64,000 nt of DNA from an uncultured Alteromonadaceae bacterium (lineage in GTDB: Bacteria > Pseudomonadota > Gammaproteobacteria > Enterobacterales > Alteromonadaceae): contig CANLWS010000002.1 in the NCBI GenBank assembly GCA_947494925.1, forward strand, positions 372,001 through 436,000, in the 5' to 3' direction. Positions 45,867 to 54,880 of this stretch are shown here, piece after piece; positions within the stretch are counted from its first letter, which is position 1; each line of letters opens with the position of its first letter. A model generated the notes under the pieces. It saw only the letters and a program-made list of their open reading frames with translations, did no database searches and was not told the origin of the DNA. The position numbers and the translations under genes are program-made.

Positions 45867-46451
45867 ATGTTTATCGAACAACACGAAGTTTTAAGTTTGA
45901 GTGAATATTCAAAACAAAGAAATCAAATCCGTAAGTTCATGATTCAACAACGAAAAACCCGGTGTTTGTCTTTGACAGAAAATATCCGTTTAGCGTTCGA
46001 AAACAAAGAAACAATTAAATACCAGATACAAGAAGTGATGTATGCAACAAAGTCAACTAGTGAAGCAGATATCGTTCATGAGATAAAAACCTATCAACAC
46101 TTGATCCCCTGCGGTAAAAGCCTTAAGGCAAGCCTTTTCCTGGAATTCGATGAAGGGGCTGAACACAACCTAAACAGGCTCCGCGATATTGAAAGTACTG
46201 TATATATTCAGGTAGCGGGATTTGACAAAATTTGGCCCAGCACAAACGAAGATATAGGCAGTCAGCGGATAATCTCGCCTGTGCACTATTTAAATTTCGG
46301 CTTCAGCAATGGGATGATCTCCGCTTTAAAATCAGGGGCGAAACTTACATGTGGTGTAAAACATCATGGATCGCCTGTCGGACCTAAAGAAATAGCTAAA
46401 AACACCAAACTCGCCCTATTAAATGATTTTCAGACAGATTGTTTGCATTGA
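45867..46451 (+). CDS. DUF3501 family protein
   Basis: The 194 residues, LSLSEYSKQRNQIRKFMIQQRKTRCLSLTENIRLAFENKETIKYQIQEVM, YQHLIPCGKSLKASLFLEF and SPVHYLNFGFSNGMISALKSGAKLTCGVKH, match the DUF3501 pattern. In other bacteria these genes sit beside rubrerythrin and iron-sulfur oxidoreductase genes; here it is alone. The role is unknown, but a Fur-like box upstream points to iron or oxidative stress. Confidence 0.8.
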   Translation: MFIEQHEVLSLSEYSKQRNQIRKFMIQQRKTRCLSLTENIRLAFENKETIKYQIQEVMYATKSTSEADIVHEIKTYQHLIPCGKSLKASLFLEFDEGAEHNLNRLRDIESTVYIQVAGFDKIWPSTNEDIGSQRIISPVHYLNFGFSNGMISALKSGAKLTCGVKHHGSPVGPKEIAKNTKLALLNDFQTDCLH

Positions 46452-46635
46452 TTGCGGTCTGCCTAAATATTCCCTGCCCTCCGAATGTTGTGTTAAATAC
46501 ACATTTGAGCTGTGCCCCGAAAAGACTGAATGCTACCTGTTTATCGTATCGACTTTGCTCTTGGAGCTTTGCCACGACTCACCAATATCGCTAACGAGCT
46601 GCAAACTAATATCTTACCTCCAAAAATAATGATGC

Positions 46636-46656
46636 AAATGCTATTGATTCGCATTT
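46636..46656 (+). promoter_or_regulatory. Fur-like box upstream of the imelysin cassette
   Basis: The 21-base site reads AAATGCTATT, G, ATTCGCATTT. It is symmetrical (AAATGC/GCATTT) and matches 16 of 20 positions of AAATGATAAT-N-ATTATCATTT. It is preceded by AATAATGAT, which could be a partial second site, and lies 61 bases before the first gene of the cassette. Confidence 0.7.
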
Positions 46657-46717
46657 AGATTTTAACTATAGTTGCCGCACTAAAAGAATTATTCAAAATT
46701 GATTACCTGAGGGACAC

Positions 46718-48463
46718 ATGCTTAATACGAAGAAGAGCCTGCTATCTGTTGCCATTGTTACCGCAACTTTAGGACTAACTGCTTGTGGTGGAGGTTCAAG
46801 TAGCCCTACCCCAACGCCTACCCCTACTCCGACACCAACGCCGACTCCTCCGACAAATAATGCCCCAACTGACATTACAATTTCTGCTAATAGCGTATCT
46901 GAAAATGCGGCAGGTGCAGAAGTAGGTACCTTAACTGCAACTGATGCTGACGCATCGGATACCTTTACCTACGCTGTGGACGATGAACGATTTGAAGTCA
47001 GCGGTGATGTTCTGAAATTAAAGACAGATACAGCTTTGAATTACGAGCAGGAAACCAGTGTCGATCTGAATGTAACAGTCACAGACAGTGGCGATGCTTC
47101 CTTCAGTAAAGCTATGACCATTGATGTTGCAGACTTACTTGATTACTACGATTTTGAAAGCGCAATTATGCCAGGTGAATCCGCAGTCAGTTACAGTGGA
47201 CAGGTGGCTCGCCAGCTACTTATCAATGATCTGAATCAACTTATCAGCACTGAGCTAGGTGACACCGCAACCTTTGATACCAACGGTACCTTCACTACTC
47301 GTGAACAAGTTATGGATGCCCTGACATCTTACTTTGATGTCGCCGACTACGAAGTTTTATCTCAACGTCCTTTGTTAACGCAAACCACGCCGGGCGCACA
47401 AACTACCTTGGCCGAAATCTCCGGTACTTCTAAAACCTTGGTGGGTAAAATTGCCGGAAACGATCCAACTGGCCAACATAAAGACTGGAACAACGGCGCA
47501 TTCGAAGGATGGGGAGCCGCTGGTTCAACTACACCTGAAAATCTGGTGAGAACTTTGTTTGGTATGTTGGCGGATAACGCCCAGACCCAATTGGATGGTA
47601 CGGTTCGACAAGACCCGTTTGGCAACGATATCAATACGATATTCCTGACCGATGACGGCCGCGATCTCAAGCAATTGATCCAGAAATTTTTGTTGATGTC
47701 AGTGGCATTCTCACAAGGCGCTGATGACTACCTTGACAACGATGAGCCAGGTAAAGGCCTGCTTTCTGATCATACTGGCGTAGACGCTGCATACACGTCC
47801 TTGGAACACCAGTTCGACGAAGGTTTTGGCTATTTCGGAGCAGCACGTAATTATCTGGATTACTCTGATGACGAAGTAGCTGCTGCAGGCGGACGTGATG
47901 ATTGGCAACTTTTCCATGATACTGATGGTAGCGGCAGTATAGACTTCAATTCAGAGTATAACTTCGGGCAGTCAACCAATGCGTCCAAACGTGACCGCGG
48001 AGCCACTGTTGCGACGGACTTAAGCACAGAAGCCATGACAGCGTTTCTACAGGGACGCAAGCTTCTTAACGACACGGCTGGCACTGCACTGACAGACGAA
48101 CAAATGACAGAATTGCTTGGCTATCGTGATACCGCATTACTGACGTGGGAAAAAGCGATAGCAGCTACAGTGGTGCATTACATCAATGATGTAAGTGCTG
48201 ATCTGGGCAATATCGGAACAGCTGAATTCAGTTATGCGGATATGGCGAAACATTGGTCAGAAATGAAAGGCTTCGCATTGGGACTCCAGTTTAATCGCCT
48301 GTCCCCAATGTCAGATGCGGATTTTACACAAATGCAGACCTTGATGGGTGATGCACCGGTGTTAACTGGTGATGTCGATGCCTATTTGGCGGATCTGTTA
48401 ACAGCTAGAGATTTAGTTCAAGCTGCTTATACGTTTGACGCGGACAACGTTGCCAATTGGTAA
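46718..48463 (+). CDS. DUF4856/imelysin-like lipoprotein with cadherin-like domain
   Basis: The 581 residues start with a lipoprotein signal (lipobox LTAC) followed by GGGSSS and a Pro-Thr linker (residues about 30-46). A cadherin-like calcium-binding domain comes next (NNAPTDITISANSVSENAAGAEVGTLTATDADASDTFTYAVDD). The large C-terminal domain (about 140-581: YDFESAIMPGESAVSYSGQVARQLLINDLN, FEGWGAAGSTTPENLVRTLFGMLADNAQTQLDGTV, DHTGVDAAYTSLEHQFDEGFGYFGAARNY) is DUF4856, related to imelysins. Surface anchoring and the Fur-like box suggest iron binding. ATG follows GAGGGA. Confidence 0.85.
   Translation: MLNTKKSLLSVAIVTATLGLTACGGGSSSPTPTPTPTPTPTPTPPTNNAPTDITISANSVSENAAGAEVGTLTATDADASDTFTYAVDDERFEVSGDVLKLKTDTALNYEQETSVDLNVTVTDSGDASFSKAMTIDVADLLDYYDFESAIMPGESAVSYSGQVARQLLINDLNQLISTELGDTATFDTNGTFTTREQVMDALTSYFDVADYEVLSQRPLLTQTTPGAQTTLAEISGTSKTLVGKIAGNDPTGQHKDWNNGAFEGWGAAGSTTPENLVRTLFGMLADNAQTQLDGTVRQDPFGNDINTIFLTDDGRDLKQLIQKFLLMSVAFSQGADDYLDNDEPGKGLLSDHTGVDAAYTSLEHQFDEGFGYFGAARNYLDYSDDEVAAAGGRDDWQLFHDTDGSGSIDFNSEYNFGQSTNASKRDRGATVATDLSTEAMTAFLQGRKLLNDTAGTALTDEQMTELLGYRDTALLTWEKAIAATVVHYINDVSADLGNIGTAEFSYADMAKHWSEMKGFALGLQFNRLSPMSDADFTQMQTLMGDAPVLTGDVDAYLADLLTARDLVQAAYTFDADNVANW
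46805..46855 (+). repeat. Pro-Thr codon repeat in the lipoprotein linker
   Basis: Seventeen codons alternate Pro and Thr, coded by varied synonyms (CCT/CCC-type, CCA, CCG and ACC/ACG/ACT/ACA). The varied codons argue against a slippage-prone simple repeat; it is a flexible spacer between membrane anchor and folded domains. Confidence 0.85.
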
Positions 48464-48506
48464 TGCATTTGACCGACTAGACTGGTGCACTATAAATAGT
48501 GCGCCC

Positions 48507-48539
48507 AAGAGGTTACCCCATTTGGGTTAACCTCTTTTT
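48507..48539 (+). terminator. Terminator or attenuator between the DUF4856 and imelysin genes
   Basis: AAGAGGTTA, then CCC, loop ATTT, GGG, then TAACCTCTT, followed by a T-run. It lies in the 112-base gap of the iron cassette. A smaller hairpin, GCACTA-TAAA-TAGTGC (48487-48502), precedes it. Partial read-through would give more DUF4856 lipoprotein than imelysin, receptor and hydroxylase. Confidence 0.85.
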
Positions 48540-48575
48540 GCGTTTTTATTTAGTGGATATTTTGGAGTTTTAATA

Positions 48576-49832
48576 GTGGTAAATTCTGTCAAGCCTACGT
48601 TGGCAAACCTGGTAAGAACGAGTGTTGCTGTTGCAGTAACTTTCGGGTTAATCGCTTGCGGAGAGAGCACCAGTAGCACTCAGGGCTCACAATTTGGTCA
48701 GGGCCAGACTGATCCTACGCCACCTACAGATAATTTTAATCAGGCTCTGCTTCTCCAGAATCTGACCGACAATGTGATTGTACCGACTTACACAATGTTT
48801 TCGGAGCAAGCCAAACAGCAACAAACTGCAGTCATGACATACTGTGATGCAGTTATATCTCAAGCAGACAATACAGCTGACTTAAAAACCGCTGCGCAAC
48901 AGAGCTGGCGTGATACTGCCTCAACCTGGCAAATGGCAGAAGTTATGCAAATCGGTCCATTGCTGGAAAACAGCAATAGCCTGCGCAACAAGATATATTC
49001 ATGGCCCAACACCAGTTCTTGTGCAATTGATCAAGACGTGGTGCTAGCTGAACAAGCTGATTATGACATCAGCACCAGAACAGCCAGTCGCAAAGGCATG
49101 GATGCCCTGGAGTATCTCCTGTTTAATGAAAACCTGAATCATAGTTGCACCGTTTTCGGCACTGAGCCTCAGGGGTGGGACAACAGAACTGATCAAGAAC
49201 GTTCTGTGGCACGTTGCGGATTTGCGCAGCTTGTTTCTGCTGAACTGGTATCAAACAGTGAAGAGTTGTTAGCTGCCTGGAACGGCACCACTGAACAGCA
49301 AGGTTATGCTGATATTCTGAAAAATGCAGGACAACCTGACAGTCAATTTAGCGATGTACATGATGCGGTTAACGATGTGTCAGATGCGCTGTTTTATATC
49401 GATACCCAAACTAAAGACGCGAAACTTGCCACACCACTAGGTATTTTCGCCAACGACTGTGGGTTGTCTCCCTGTGTGGAAAATGTTGAATCCACCTATG
49501 CAAGTCATTCACTGGAAAATGTGATCAGTAATATACGCGCACTGAACATGATCTTTTTAGGTGGAAATGACGAACAAGGCGTAGGTTTTGACGATTATCT
49601 GATAGATGTGGGAGACCAGGACACTGCCGATCAAATGCGAGCTGATTTGGCGCAGGTGACCCAGTTTGCAGAAAACCTGCAATTGTCGCTTGCAGAATTG
49701 TTAGAACAGGATCCTGACCAGGTGCAACAAGCGCACGATCAGTTAAAAGCAGTGACCGACAATATGAAGACGGATTTCATACAAAGCCTGGCCCTTGAAT
49801 TACCTGCGACTTCTGCAGGGGACAACGACTAG
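48576..49832 (+). CDS. Imelysin family lipoprotein
   Basis: The 418 residues start (GTG) with a lipoprotein signal ending LIACGES. The imelysin (peptidase M75/IrpA-like) fold is shown by TYTMFSEQAKQQQTAVMTYCDAV, AQQSWRDTASTWQMAEVMQIGPLLENSNSLRNKIYSWP, and RKGMDALEYLLFNENLNHSC. Imelysins are iron-regulated periplasmic or surface proteins of iron uptake without proven protease activity in most members. It sits 63 bases before a TonB receptor and after a Fur-controlled relative. Confidence 0.93.
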   Translation: MVNSVKPTLANLVRTSVAVAVTFGLIACGESTSSTQGSQFGQGQTDPTPPTDNFNQALLLQNLTDNVIVPTYTMFSEQAKQQQTAVMTYCDAVISQADNTADLKTAAQQSWRDTASTWQMAEVMQIGPLLENSNSLRNKIYSWPNTSSCAIDQDVVLAEQADYDISTRTASRKGMDALEYLLFNENLNHSCTVFGTEPQGWDNRTDQERSVARCGFAQLVSAELVSNSEELLAAWNGTTEQQGYADILKNAGQPDSQFSDVHDAVNDVSDALFYIDTQTKDAKLATPLGIFANDCGLSPCVENVESTYASHSLENVISNIRALNMIFLGGNDEQGVGFDDYLIDVGDQDTADQMRADLAQVTQFAENLQLSLAELLEQDPDQVQQAHDQLKAVTDNMKTDFIQSLALELPATSAGDND

Positions 49833-49894
49833 ATTGTTGAGCATCACTCACCCCACAAATTAATGTATTAATTGAATTGAAGTAAGAACAAATA

Positions 49895-52102
49895 ATGAAA
49901 AAAACGCCGTTAGCCTTGCTAGTAACCAGTCTTTTAGTTTCAACTTATTCACTGGCTGCCGAAGACGCTGAAGACACAATCGAACGGGTCAGTATCATTG
50001 GTGACCGTCAGGATCTTAGTAAATCTGCCGGGTCTGTATCACTTATTGATGAATTGCAATTAGAAAAGTTTGAATACGATGATATTGCCAGAATATTGGC
50101 CACCGTTCCTGGTGTGAATATTCGCCAAGAGGATGGTTACGGACTGCGGCCAAATATTGGCTTCAGAGGTGTCACCCCTGAAAGAAGCAAGAAAATCAAT
50201 ATTATGGAAGATGGCGTTTTGATTGGCCCTGCCCCCTACTCTGCGTCCGCTGCATACTACTTCCCTATGACCAGCCGTATGACGGCCGTTGAAGTTACCA
50301 AAGGTCCTTCCACAATTAAATATGGTCCCAATACTGTAGCAGGTGCATTGAACTTGGTGACCCGGCAGATCCCTTTTGGAACGTCCGGAGGTATAGATGT
50401 TGGGCTGGGTTCAGATGGTTACGGAAAGTTGCATGGTTTTTATGGTGACAAAGTCGGTGACTTTGGATTTTTGATAGAAGGCCTGCATTTGCGTGCTGAT
50501 GGCTTTAAAGAGCTGGATACAGGTGGTGACACCGGGTTTGAAAAATCCGATTTTATGGCAAAGTTTAATTACAACCTGGATGGCGAAGGATATGAACAGG
50601 TCGTCGAACTTAAGATCTCCTATGCAGAAGAATCATCTGATGAAACTTATCTGGGACTAACTGACCAGGATTTTGCACAGAACCCCTATCGTCGTTACGC
50701 GGCAAGCGAACTAGATTTAATGGATTGGGAACATGAACAAATACAGTTTACCCACCACATCGCTTTTTCTGATTTTAATGCCACCACCCGCGTATATCGA
50801 AACGACTTTCAACGGGCTTGGTTTAAACTCAATGAATTTGCAAGTTCCCAAGGTGGGAATATTCCGACGCTTCAGCAGATCCTGACCAACCCTACTGATG
50901 AGCTCAATCAGGTGTATTATCAGGTGCTCACAGGCCAGCAGGATAGCACACTGCGGGAAATTCTGGTAGTCAGCACCAATGACAGAGAATATTACTCTCA
51001 AGGTATCCAGATCGACATGGCCTGGGACGTCGGTTTGTTGGGAATTGAACACCAATTGGAAGGCGGTATCCGCTTTCATGAGGACGAAATTGAACGTAAT
51101 CACATCGAAGATAACTTCTTTATGCGTTCTGGCCGGTTGCAATCCACCGGCGAAGATACTGTGCCTGCTGCAACCAATACTGAGCAATCAGAAGCAATAT
51201 CCGTTTATCTGCAAGATACATTGGCGTTTGGTAACCTGAGCGTAACCGCCGGTGTCAGAGGTGAGCTGATTGACAGCTACTATCAAAACAGAGCTCCGGG
51301 TCAAGAACAGGATTTTCAAAAGAAAACCACTCGTATCTGGCTACCCAGTATCAGCGCATACTACGACTTAACTGACAACTCAGGCCTGTTTGGTGGCGTT
51401 CACAAAGGGTTTGTTCCCACCAGTCCGATTCAGTCAGTTGACATAGAAACGGAGAAAAGTGTCAACTACGAACTAGGTTGGCGATATGCAAATAATGGAC
51501 GCCGCGCAGAGCTTGTAGGCTTTTTCAGCGACTATGGAAATCTTAAAGAAAGTTGTTCGATTTCCGCAGGATGTGATACTGACATTGAATTTAATGCCGG
51601 TGAAGTTGATATCTATGGATTGGAAGCCAGCTACAATGACAATCTCAAATTAAACAAGCACTACGTAGTTCCCTTAAGCATTGTTTATACTCACACTCAG
51701 TCTGAGTTTAAAGAAACTTTTTATTCTGACTTCGAGCAATGGGGCTTTGTCAGCGAAGGGGACGCTGTACCCTATCTGGCAGAAAACATGTTGACCATTA
51801 GCCTCGGGTTAACTGCAGACAACTGGCAAGTGTCTATGTTGTTGAATTATACTGATGAAATGCCGGAATCAGCACAAACTGCGTTGACTGGCGACGAAAG
51901 AGATTCAACTTTAGCTGGATTGAATACTGACTCATCTACAGTGGTTGATCTGTCAGGAAGTTACGAAATCAACAGCAACAGTCAGGTGTATCTGAAGTTG
52001 GATAATATTTTTGATACCACTGATGTAGTCAGCCGACGACCATTTGGTGCCAGACCTTCCAAACCGCGGCAGGTATTTGCGGGATATAAGTATCGGTTCT
52101 GA
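49895..52102 (+). CDS. TonB-dependent receptor, FecA-like
   Basis: The 735 residues have a signal peptide (LALLVTSLLVSTYSLAAED), TonB-box-like TIERVSIIGDRQ, a plug with LATVPGVNIRQEDGYGLRPNIGFRGVTPERSKKINIMEDGVLIGPAPYSASAAYYFPMTSRMTAVEVTKGPSTIKYGPNTVAGALNLVTR, and a barrel ending QVFAGYKYRF. The plug segment is like that of iron(III)-dicitrate-type receptors. With the imelysins and Fur box, iron import is inferred. Confidence 0.94.
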   Translation: MKKTPLALLVTSLLVSTYSLAAEDAEDTIERVSIIGDRQDLSKSAGSVSLIDELQLEKFEYDDIARILATVPGVNIRQEDGYGLRPNIGFRGVTPERSKKINIMEDGVLIGPAPYSASAAYYFPMTSRMTAVEVTKGPSTIKYGPNTVAGALNLVTRQIPFGTSGGIDVGLGSDGYGKLHGFYGDKVGDFGFLIEGLHLRADGFKELDTGGDTGFEKSDFMAKFNYNLDGEGYEQVVELKISYAEESSDETYLGLTDQDFAQNPYRRYAASELDLMDWEHEQIQFTHHIAFSDFNATTRVYRNDFQRAWFKLNEFASSQGGNIPTLQQILTNPTDELNQVYYQVLTGQQDSTLREILVVSTNDREYYSQGIQIDMAWDVGLLGIEHQLEGGIRFHEDEIERNHIEDNFFMRSGRLQSTGEDTVPAATNTEQSEAISVYLQDTLAFGNLSVTAGVRGELIDSYYQNRAPGQEQDFQKKTTRIWLPSISAYYDLTDNSGLFGGVHKGFVPTSPIQSVDIETEKSVNYELGWRYANNGRRAELVGFFSDYGNLKESCSISAGCDTDIEFNAGEVDIYGLEASYNDNLKLNKHYVVPLSIVYTHTQSEFKETFYSDFEQWGFVSEGDAVPYLAENMLTISLGLTADNWQVSMLLNYTDEMPESAQTALTGDERDSTLAGLNTDSSTVVDLSGSYEINSNSQVYLKLDNIFDTTDVVSRRPFGARPSKPRQVFAGYKYRF

Positions 52103-52130
52103 GATTGAGTTCGGATAACATGAGAATAAA

Positions 52131-53093
52131 ATGCAGATTACGGACTTATTGAACGAAAGTATCCTGTCACTACCAGGATACCTGACTGATGCCAATAAAA
52201 GGATTTTTGGCATTTATCTGATTTCTGCATTTTTACTGGCTATCCCAGCATTTATTGTCCATACGACTCAGCGAAATGTGCCCGGTTTTTTACGCTACCT
52301 TTTCAATAAAAAAGTCTGGTTGCACCCCTCCGCCCGCATAGATTATGGTCTGTTTATCATCAATAGAGTGATTAAAACCCTCTTGTGGGCGCCTGTGGTT
52401 CTGACCATGGTTCCTATTGCTATCGGTTTTTCAGATTTACTCGAGAAGGTGTTTGGCACACTTACACCTATCAGTAGCAATCAGGTGATCATCATTAGCA
52501 GCTTTACCTTGTTGCTGTTTTTATTGGATGATTTAACCCGCTTTCTCCTTCATCTTGCTTTGCATAAAGTCCCATTTTTATGGGATTTTCATAAGGTACA
52601 CCATTCTGCAAAGGTGCTGACGCCTATGACCATTTACCGCAGTCATCCATTTGAAAGTTATTTGTATGCCTGCAGAATGGCGTTATCTCAGGGGCTGGCA
52701 GTAGGCATTGGTTACTACTTGTTTGGACCTACCTTAAGTATGTTTGATGTGCTGGGGGCAAACATCTTTGTATTTATCTTCAATGTAATGGGATCAAACC
52801 TGCGACATTCTCATGTTCGCTGGTCGTGGGGAGACAAACTGGAGTCCATCTTTATCAGCCCTGCCCAGCATCAGATTCATCACAGTGATAACTCAAAACA
52901 CTTTGACCGGAATCTGGGATCAGCTCTGGCTTTATGGGATAAATGGTGTGGCACATTAATTAAATCATCTGAGGTTGGCCGCATCCGTTTTGGTGTTGGC
53001 AATCACTACGCTGGTCATCAAACCCTGTTACAGACCTATTGGCGACCTTTCAAAGAAATATCCCAACGTTTTACACGTAAACCTTCGGCCTGA
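52131..53093 (+). CDS. Fatty-acid hydroxylase/sterol desaturase family membrane protein
   Basis: The 320 residues have several membrane helices (ISAFLLAIPAFIVHTTQR, VIKTLLWAPVVLTMVPIAIGF, VIIISSFTLLLFLLDDLTRFLLH) and the di-iron histidine boxes HLALHK, HKVHH and HQIHHSDNSKHFD. Members hydroxylate or desaturate lipids using a non-haem di-iron centre. It starts 28 bases after the receptor gene, so it is the last gene of the iron cassette; whether it alters a lipid or a ligand is not known. Confidence 0.9.
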   Translation: MQITDLLNESILSLPGYLTDANKRIFGIYLISAFLLAIPAFIVHTTQRNVPGFLRYLFNKKVWLHPSARIDYGLFIINRVIKTLLWAPVVLTMVPIAIGFSDLLEKVFGTLTPISSNQVIIISSFTLLLFLLDDLTRFLLHLALHKVPFLWDFHKVHHSAKVLTPMTIYRSHPFESYLYACRMALSQGLAVGIGYYLFGPTLSMFDVLGANIFVFIFNVMGSNLRHSHVRWSWGDKLESIFISPAQHQIHHSDNSKHFDRNLGSALALWDKWCGTLIKSSEVGRIRFGVGNHYAGHQTLLQTYWRPFKEISQRFTRKPSA

Positions 53094-53102
53094 TAATCAG
53101 GC
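53088..53102 (+). terminator. Small hairpin at the end of the hydroxylase gene
   Basis: GCCTGA-TAA-TCAGGC spans the stop codon of the hydroxylase and is followed by TTTAG. The T-run is short, so termination strength is doubtful. Confidence 0.45.
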
Positions 53103-53252
53103 TTTAGCATTCAATTGACCTTTTTATTCCGAATTTAATCCACAAGTTCTGCAACTTCTATTTTGGTGCGACGTATACCTTAATGTTGTCGCTTGCGTGG
53201 TAGCAGTTTTGTTGAGCACAACACAACTAACGTTTATTTTATGGAGAAAAAA

Positions 53253-54113
53253 ATGGTTGTATTCAACAATTCGAAACAAAAAGCAGTGTCGATTAGGTCA
53301 TTACTAATCGTCACTGTCAGCGTATTTTTCAGCGTCAACATTCAGGCAATACCTGTGGTTTTTTCAGATGCTGATGGCGATATCAGTGATACTGTCAGTG
53401 CATTTCAACTCGCGTTAGGGAACCCTAACAATGGAAATAGTGCTGGCCCATTTGACGAAGGCAGACGTCAGATAAACTGGGATGCTGGTATTGTGCCTTT
53501 TGATATGCCAGCAGATTTTTTCAATAATCCGGCATTCCCTCCTACCCGCGGTGCAGTATTCAGCAATGAAAACAACTCAGAGTTTCGGGTCAGCAATGAC
53601 GGCATTGATAACGAGTTTGATACTTTCAATGCCGACAACCCAAACCAATTCAGCACCTTTAGCGCGCCTAGATTGTTTACACCTATAGGGACCAACGTCT
53701 TTGACGTTAACTTCTTTATTCCAGCTGACAATACGCCTGCCACTGTCAGTGGATTTGGTGCAATATTCAGTGACGTAGACTTGTTTGGCAGCACAGTAGT
53801 TGAACTATTTGATGTGAATAACCAATTGATCAGTTCAAATGCAGTAGAGGCTAACCCAAATGGTCTGTCGTTTTTCGGGATCACATTTGATGATCTTGTT
53901 CCGCCAATATTCCGTGTAAGTATTACAGCTGGAAACACCGATATTGGATTGGGCTTAGCTGATGATCCACTAAATGGCATTGACTTAGTCGTAATAGACG
54001 ATTTGTTTTATGGTGAACCTCAGGCTGTCTCTGAACCTGGTGCACTGGCAATGTTGTCCGCTGGTCTATTGGTCATGGGCTGGCGCCGCAAACTAAAATT
54101 ACAGGGATTGTAG
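53253..54113 (+). CDS. PEP-CTERM sorting domain protein
   Basis: ATG at 53253, after GGAGAAAAAA, is chosen over upstream codons. The 286 residues have a signal peptide (SIRSLLIVTVSVFFSVNIQA), an Asp/Asn/Phe-rich beta domain, and the C-terminal VSEPGALAMLSAGLLVMGWRRKLKL: the PEP motif (here SEPGALA), a helix and a basic tail, recognised by exosortase. The ligand or role is unknown; members are often part of extracellular matrix. No exosortase gene is in the window. Confidence 0.88.
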   Translation: MVVFNNSKQKAVSIRSLLIVTVSVFFSVNIQAIPVVFSDADGDISDTVSAFQLALGNPNNGNSAGPFDEGRRQINWDAGIVPFDMPADFFNNPAFPPTRGAVFSNENNSEFRVSNDGIDNEFDTFNADNPNQFSTFSAPRLFTPIGTNVFDVNFFIPADNTPATVSGFGAIFSDVDLFGSTVVELFDVNNQLISSNAVEANPNGLSFFGITFDDLVPPIFRVSITAGNTDIGLGLADDPLNGIDLVVIDDLFYGEPQAVSEPGALAMLSAGLLVMGWRRKLKLQGL

Positions 54114-54121
54114 GTGTAAGA

Positions 54122-54170
54122 AGGGAAACAGCGGAGCATCAAAAGCGCTCGGGTATTTGCTGTTTTCCCT
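54122..54170. terminator. Imperfect hairpin between the PEP-CTERM and sigma factor genes
   Basis: AGGGAAACAGC (54122-54132) pairs with GCTGTTTTCCCT (54159-54170) with one bulged base. It lies between the converging genes. Neither side has a long T-run. Confidence 0.35.
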
Positions 54171-54307
54171 AACCTTAATCTCCCTGGTACGGAAAGGTAT
54201 ATACCCAATATCATTGTGAAATAGTTCAGCTACTTGAGGTTATCAACAGACTCGTATTTCACACTTTGTAGTTAGTAGATTGGCTTAAGGGATCTTGAAC
54301 ACTATAA

Positions 54308-54880
54308 CTATGACAAAACAGAAAGCCCGTCGAGCCCTTGCAAGTGTTTCATTCCGCGACGCAGCCAGGATTTCACAGTATTGACATTTGCATCCAAAAC
54401 TCCAGCAAGTTCATCCCTAGAATACCCCTGCAGATAAGCTAGATTGATACTATGCTGCTCATTAAGCGGTAATTCTGTGAGGTATCGATTGAATATCAAC
54501 TTAGATTGCTGTTGGGCAGCTTCAAGCTCGGGCTGACCAACACCGGGTAAGCTATCAACATCCACTATGTCTTTGTCAGAATAACAAAACCTGAGATGCT
54601 TGTTTTCTACCCTTAGTTTATCTATAGCGCGATTACGCACTATCGCACACATCCAGGTGAGAGGCGCACCGCGGCGTTTACTATAACGAGACGCGTTTTG
54701 CCAAATCTGAATAAAGCTATCCTGCAGTACTTCGTTGCTTAAAGCTTCACAACGCACAATCCCGTAAGCATAGCTATTCAGATAGGGCGATAACCTCTTG
54801 TATAGTGCTTCTAAAGCAAATTCGCTACCGGAAGCGCAGCGAGTTATTAAAATCGATAACTCTTCGTTTGATGTTTCCAT
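54308..54880 (-). CDS. ECF-type RNA polymerase sigma factor
   Basis: The 190 residues show region 2 (EALYKRLSPYLNSYAYGIVRCEALSNEVLQDSFIQIWQNASRY, APLTWMCAIVRNRAIDKLR) and region 4 (LPLNEQHSINLAYLQGYSRDELAGVLDANVNTVKSWLRRGMKHL), a sigma-70 of the ECF class. An anti-sigma gene normally follows, but downstream there is only the converging PEP-CTERM gene; regulation is therefore unclear. ATG follows AAAGGAT at long spacing. Confidence 0.93.
   Translation of the reverse strand: METSNEELSILITRCASGSEFALEALYKRLSPYLNSYAYGIVRCEALSNEVLQDSFIQIWQNASRYSKRRGAPLTWMCAIVRNRAIDKLRVENKHLRFCYSDKDIVDVDSLPGVGQPELEAAQQQSKLIFNRYLTELPLNEQHSINLAYLQGYSRDELAGVLDANVNTVKSWLRRGMKHLQGLDGLSVLS

Noticed and set aside
46805-46855. 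Pro-Thr repeat as a phase-variable microsatellite
   Set aside because: The codons are varied synonyms rather than a uniform repeat unit, so slippage is unlikely.
53468-53980. A 170-codon frame antisense to the PEP-CTERM gene
   Set aside because: Shadow of a low-complexity Asp/Asn/Phe-rich coding sequence.
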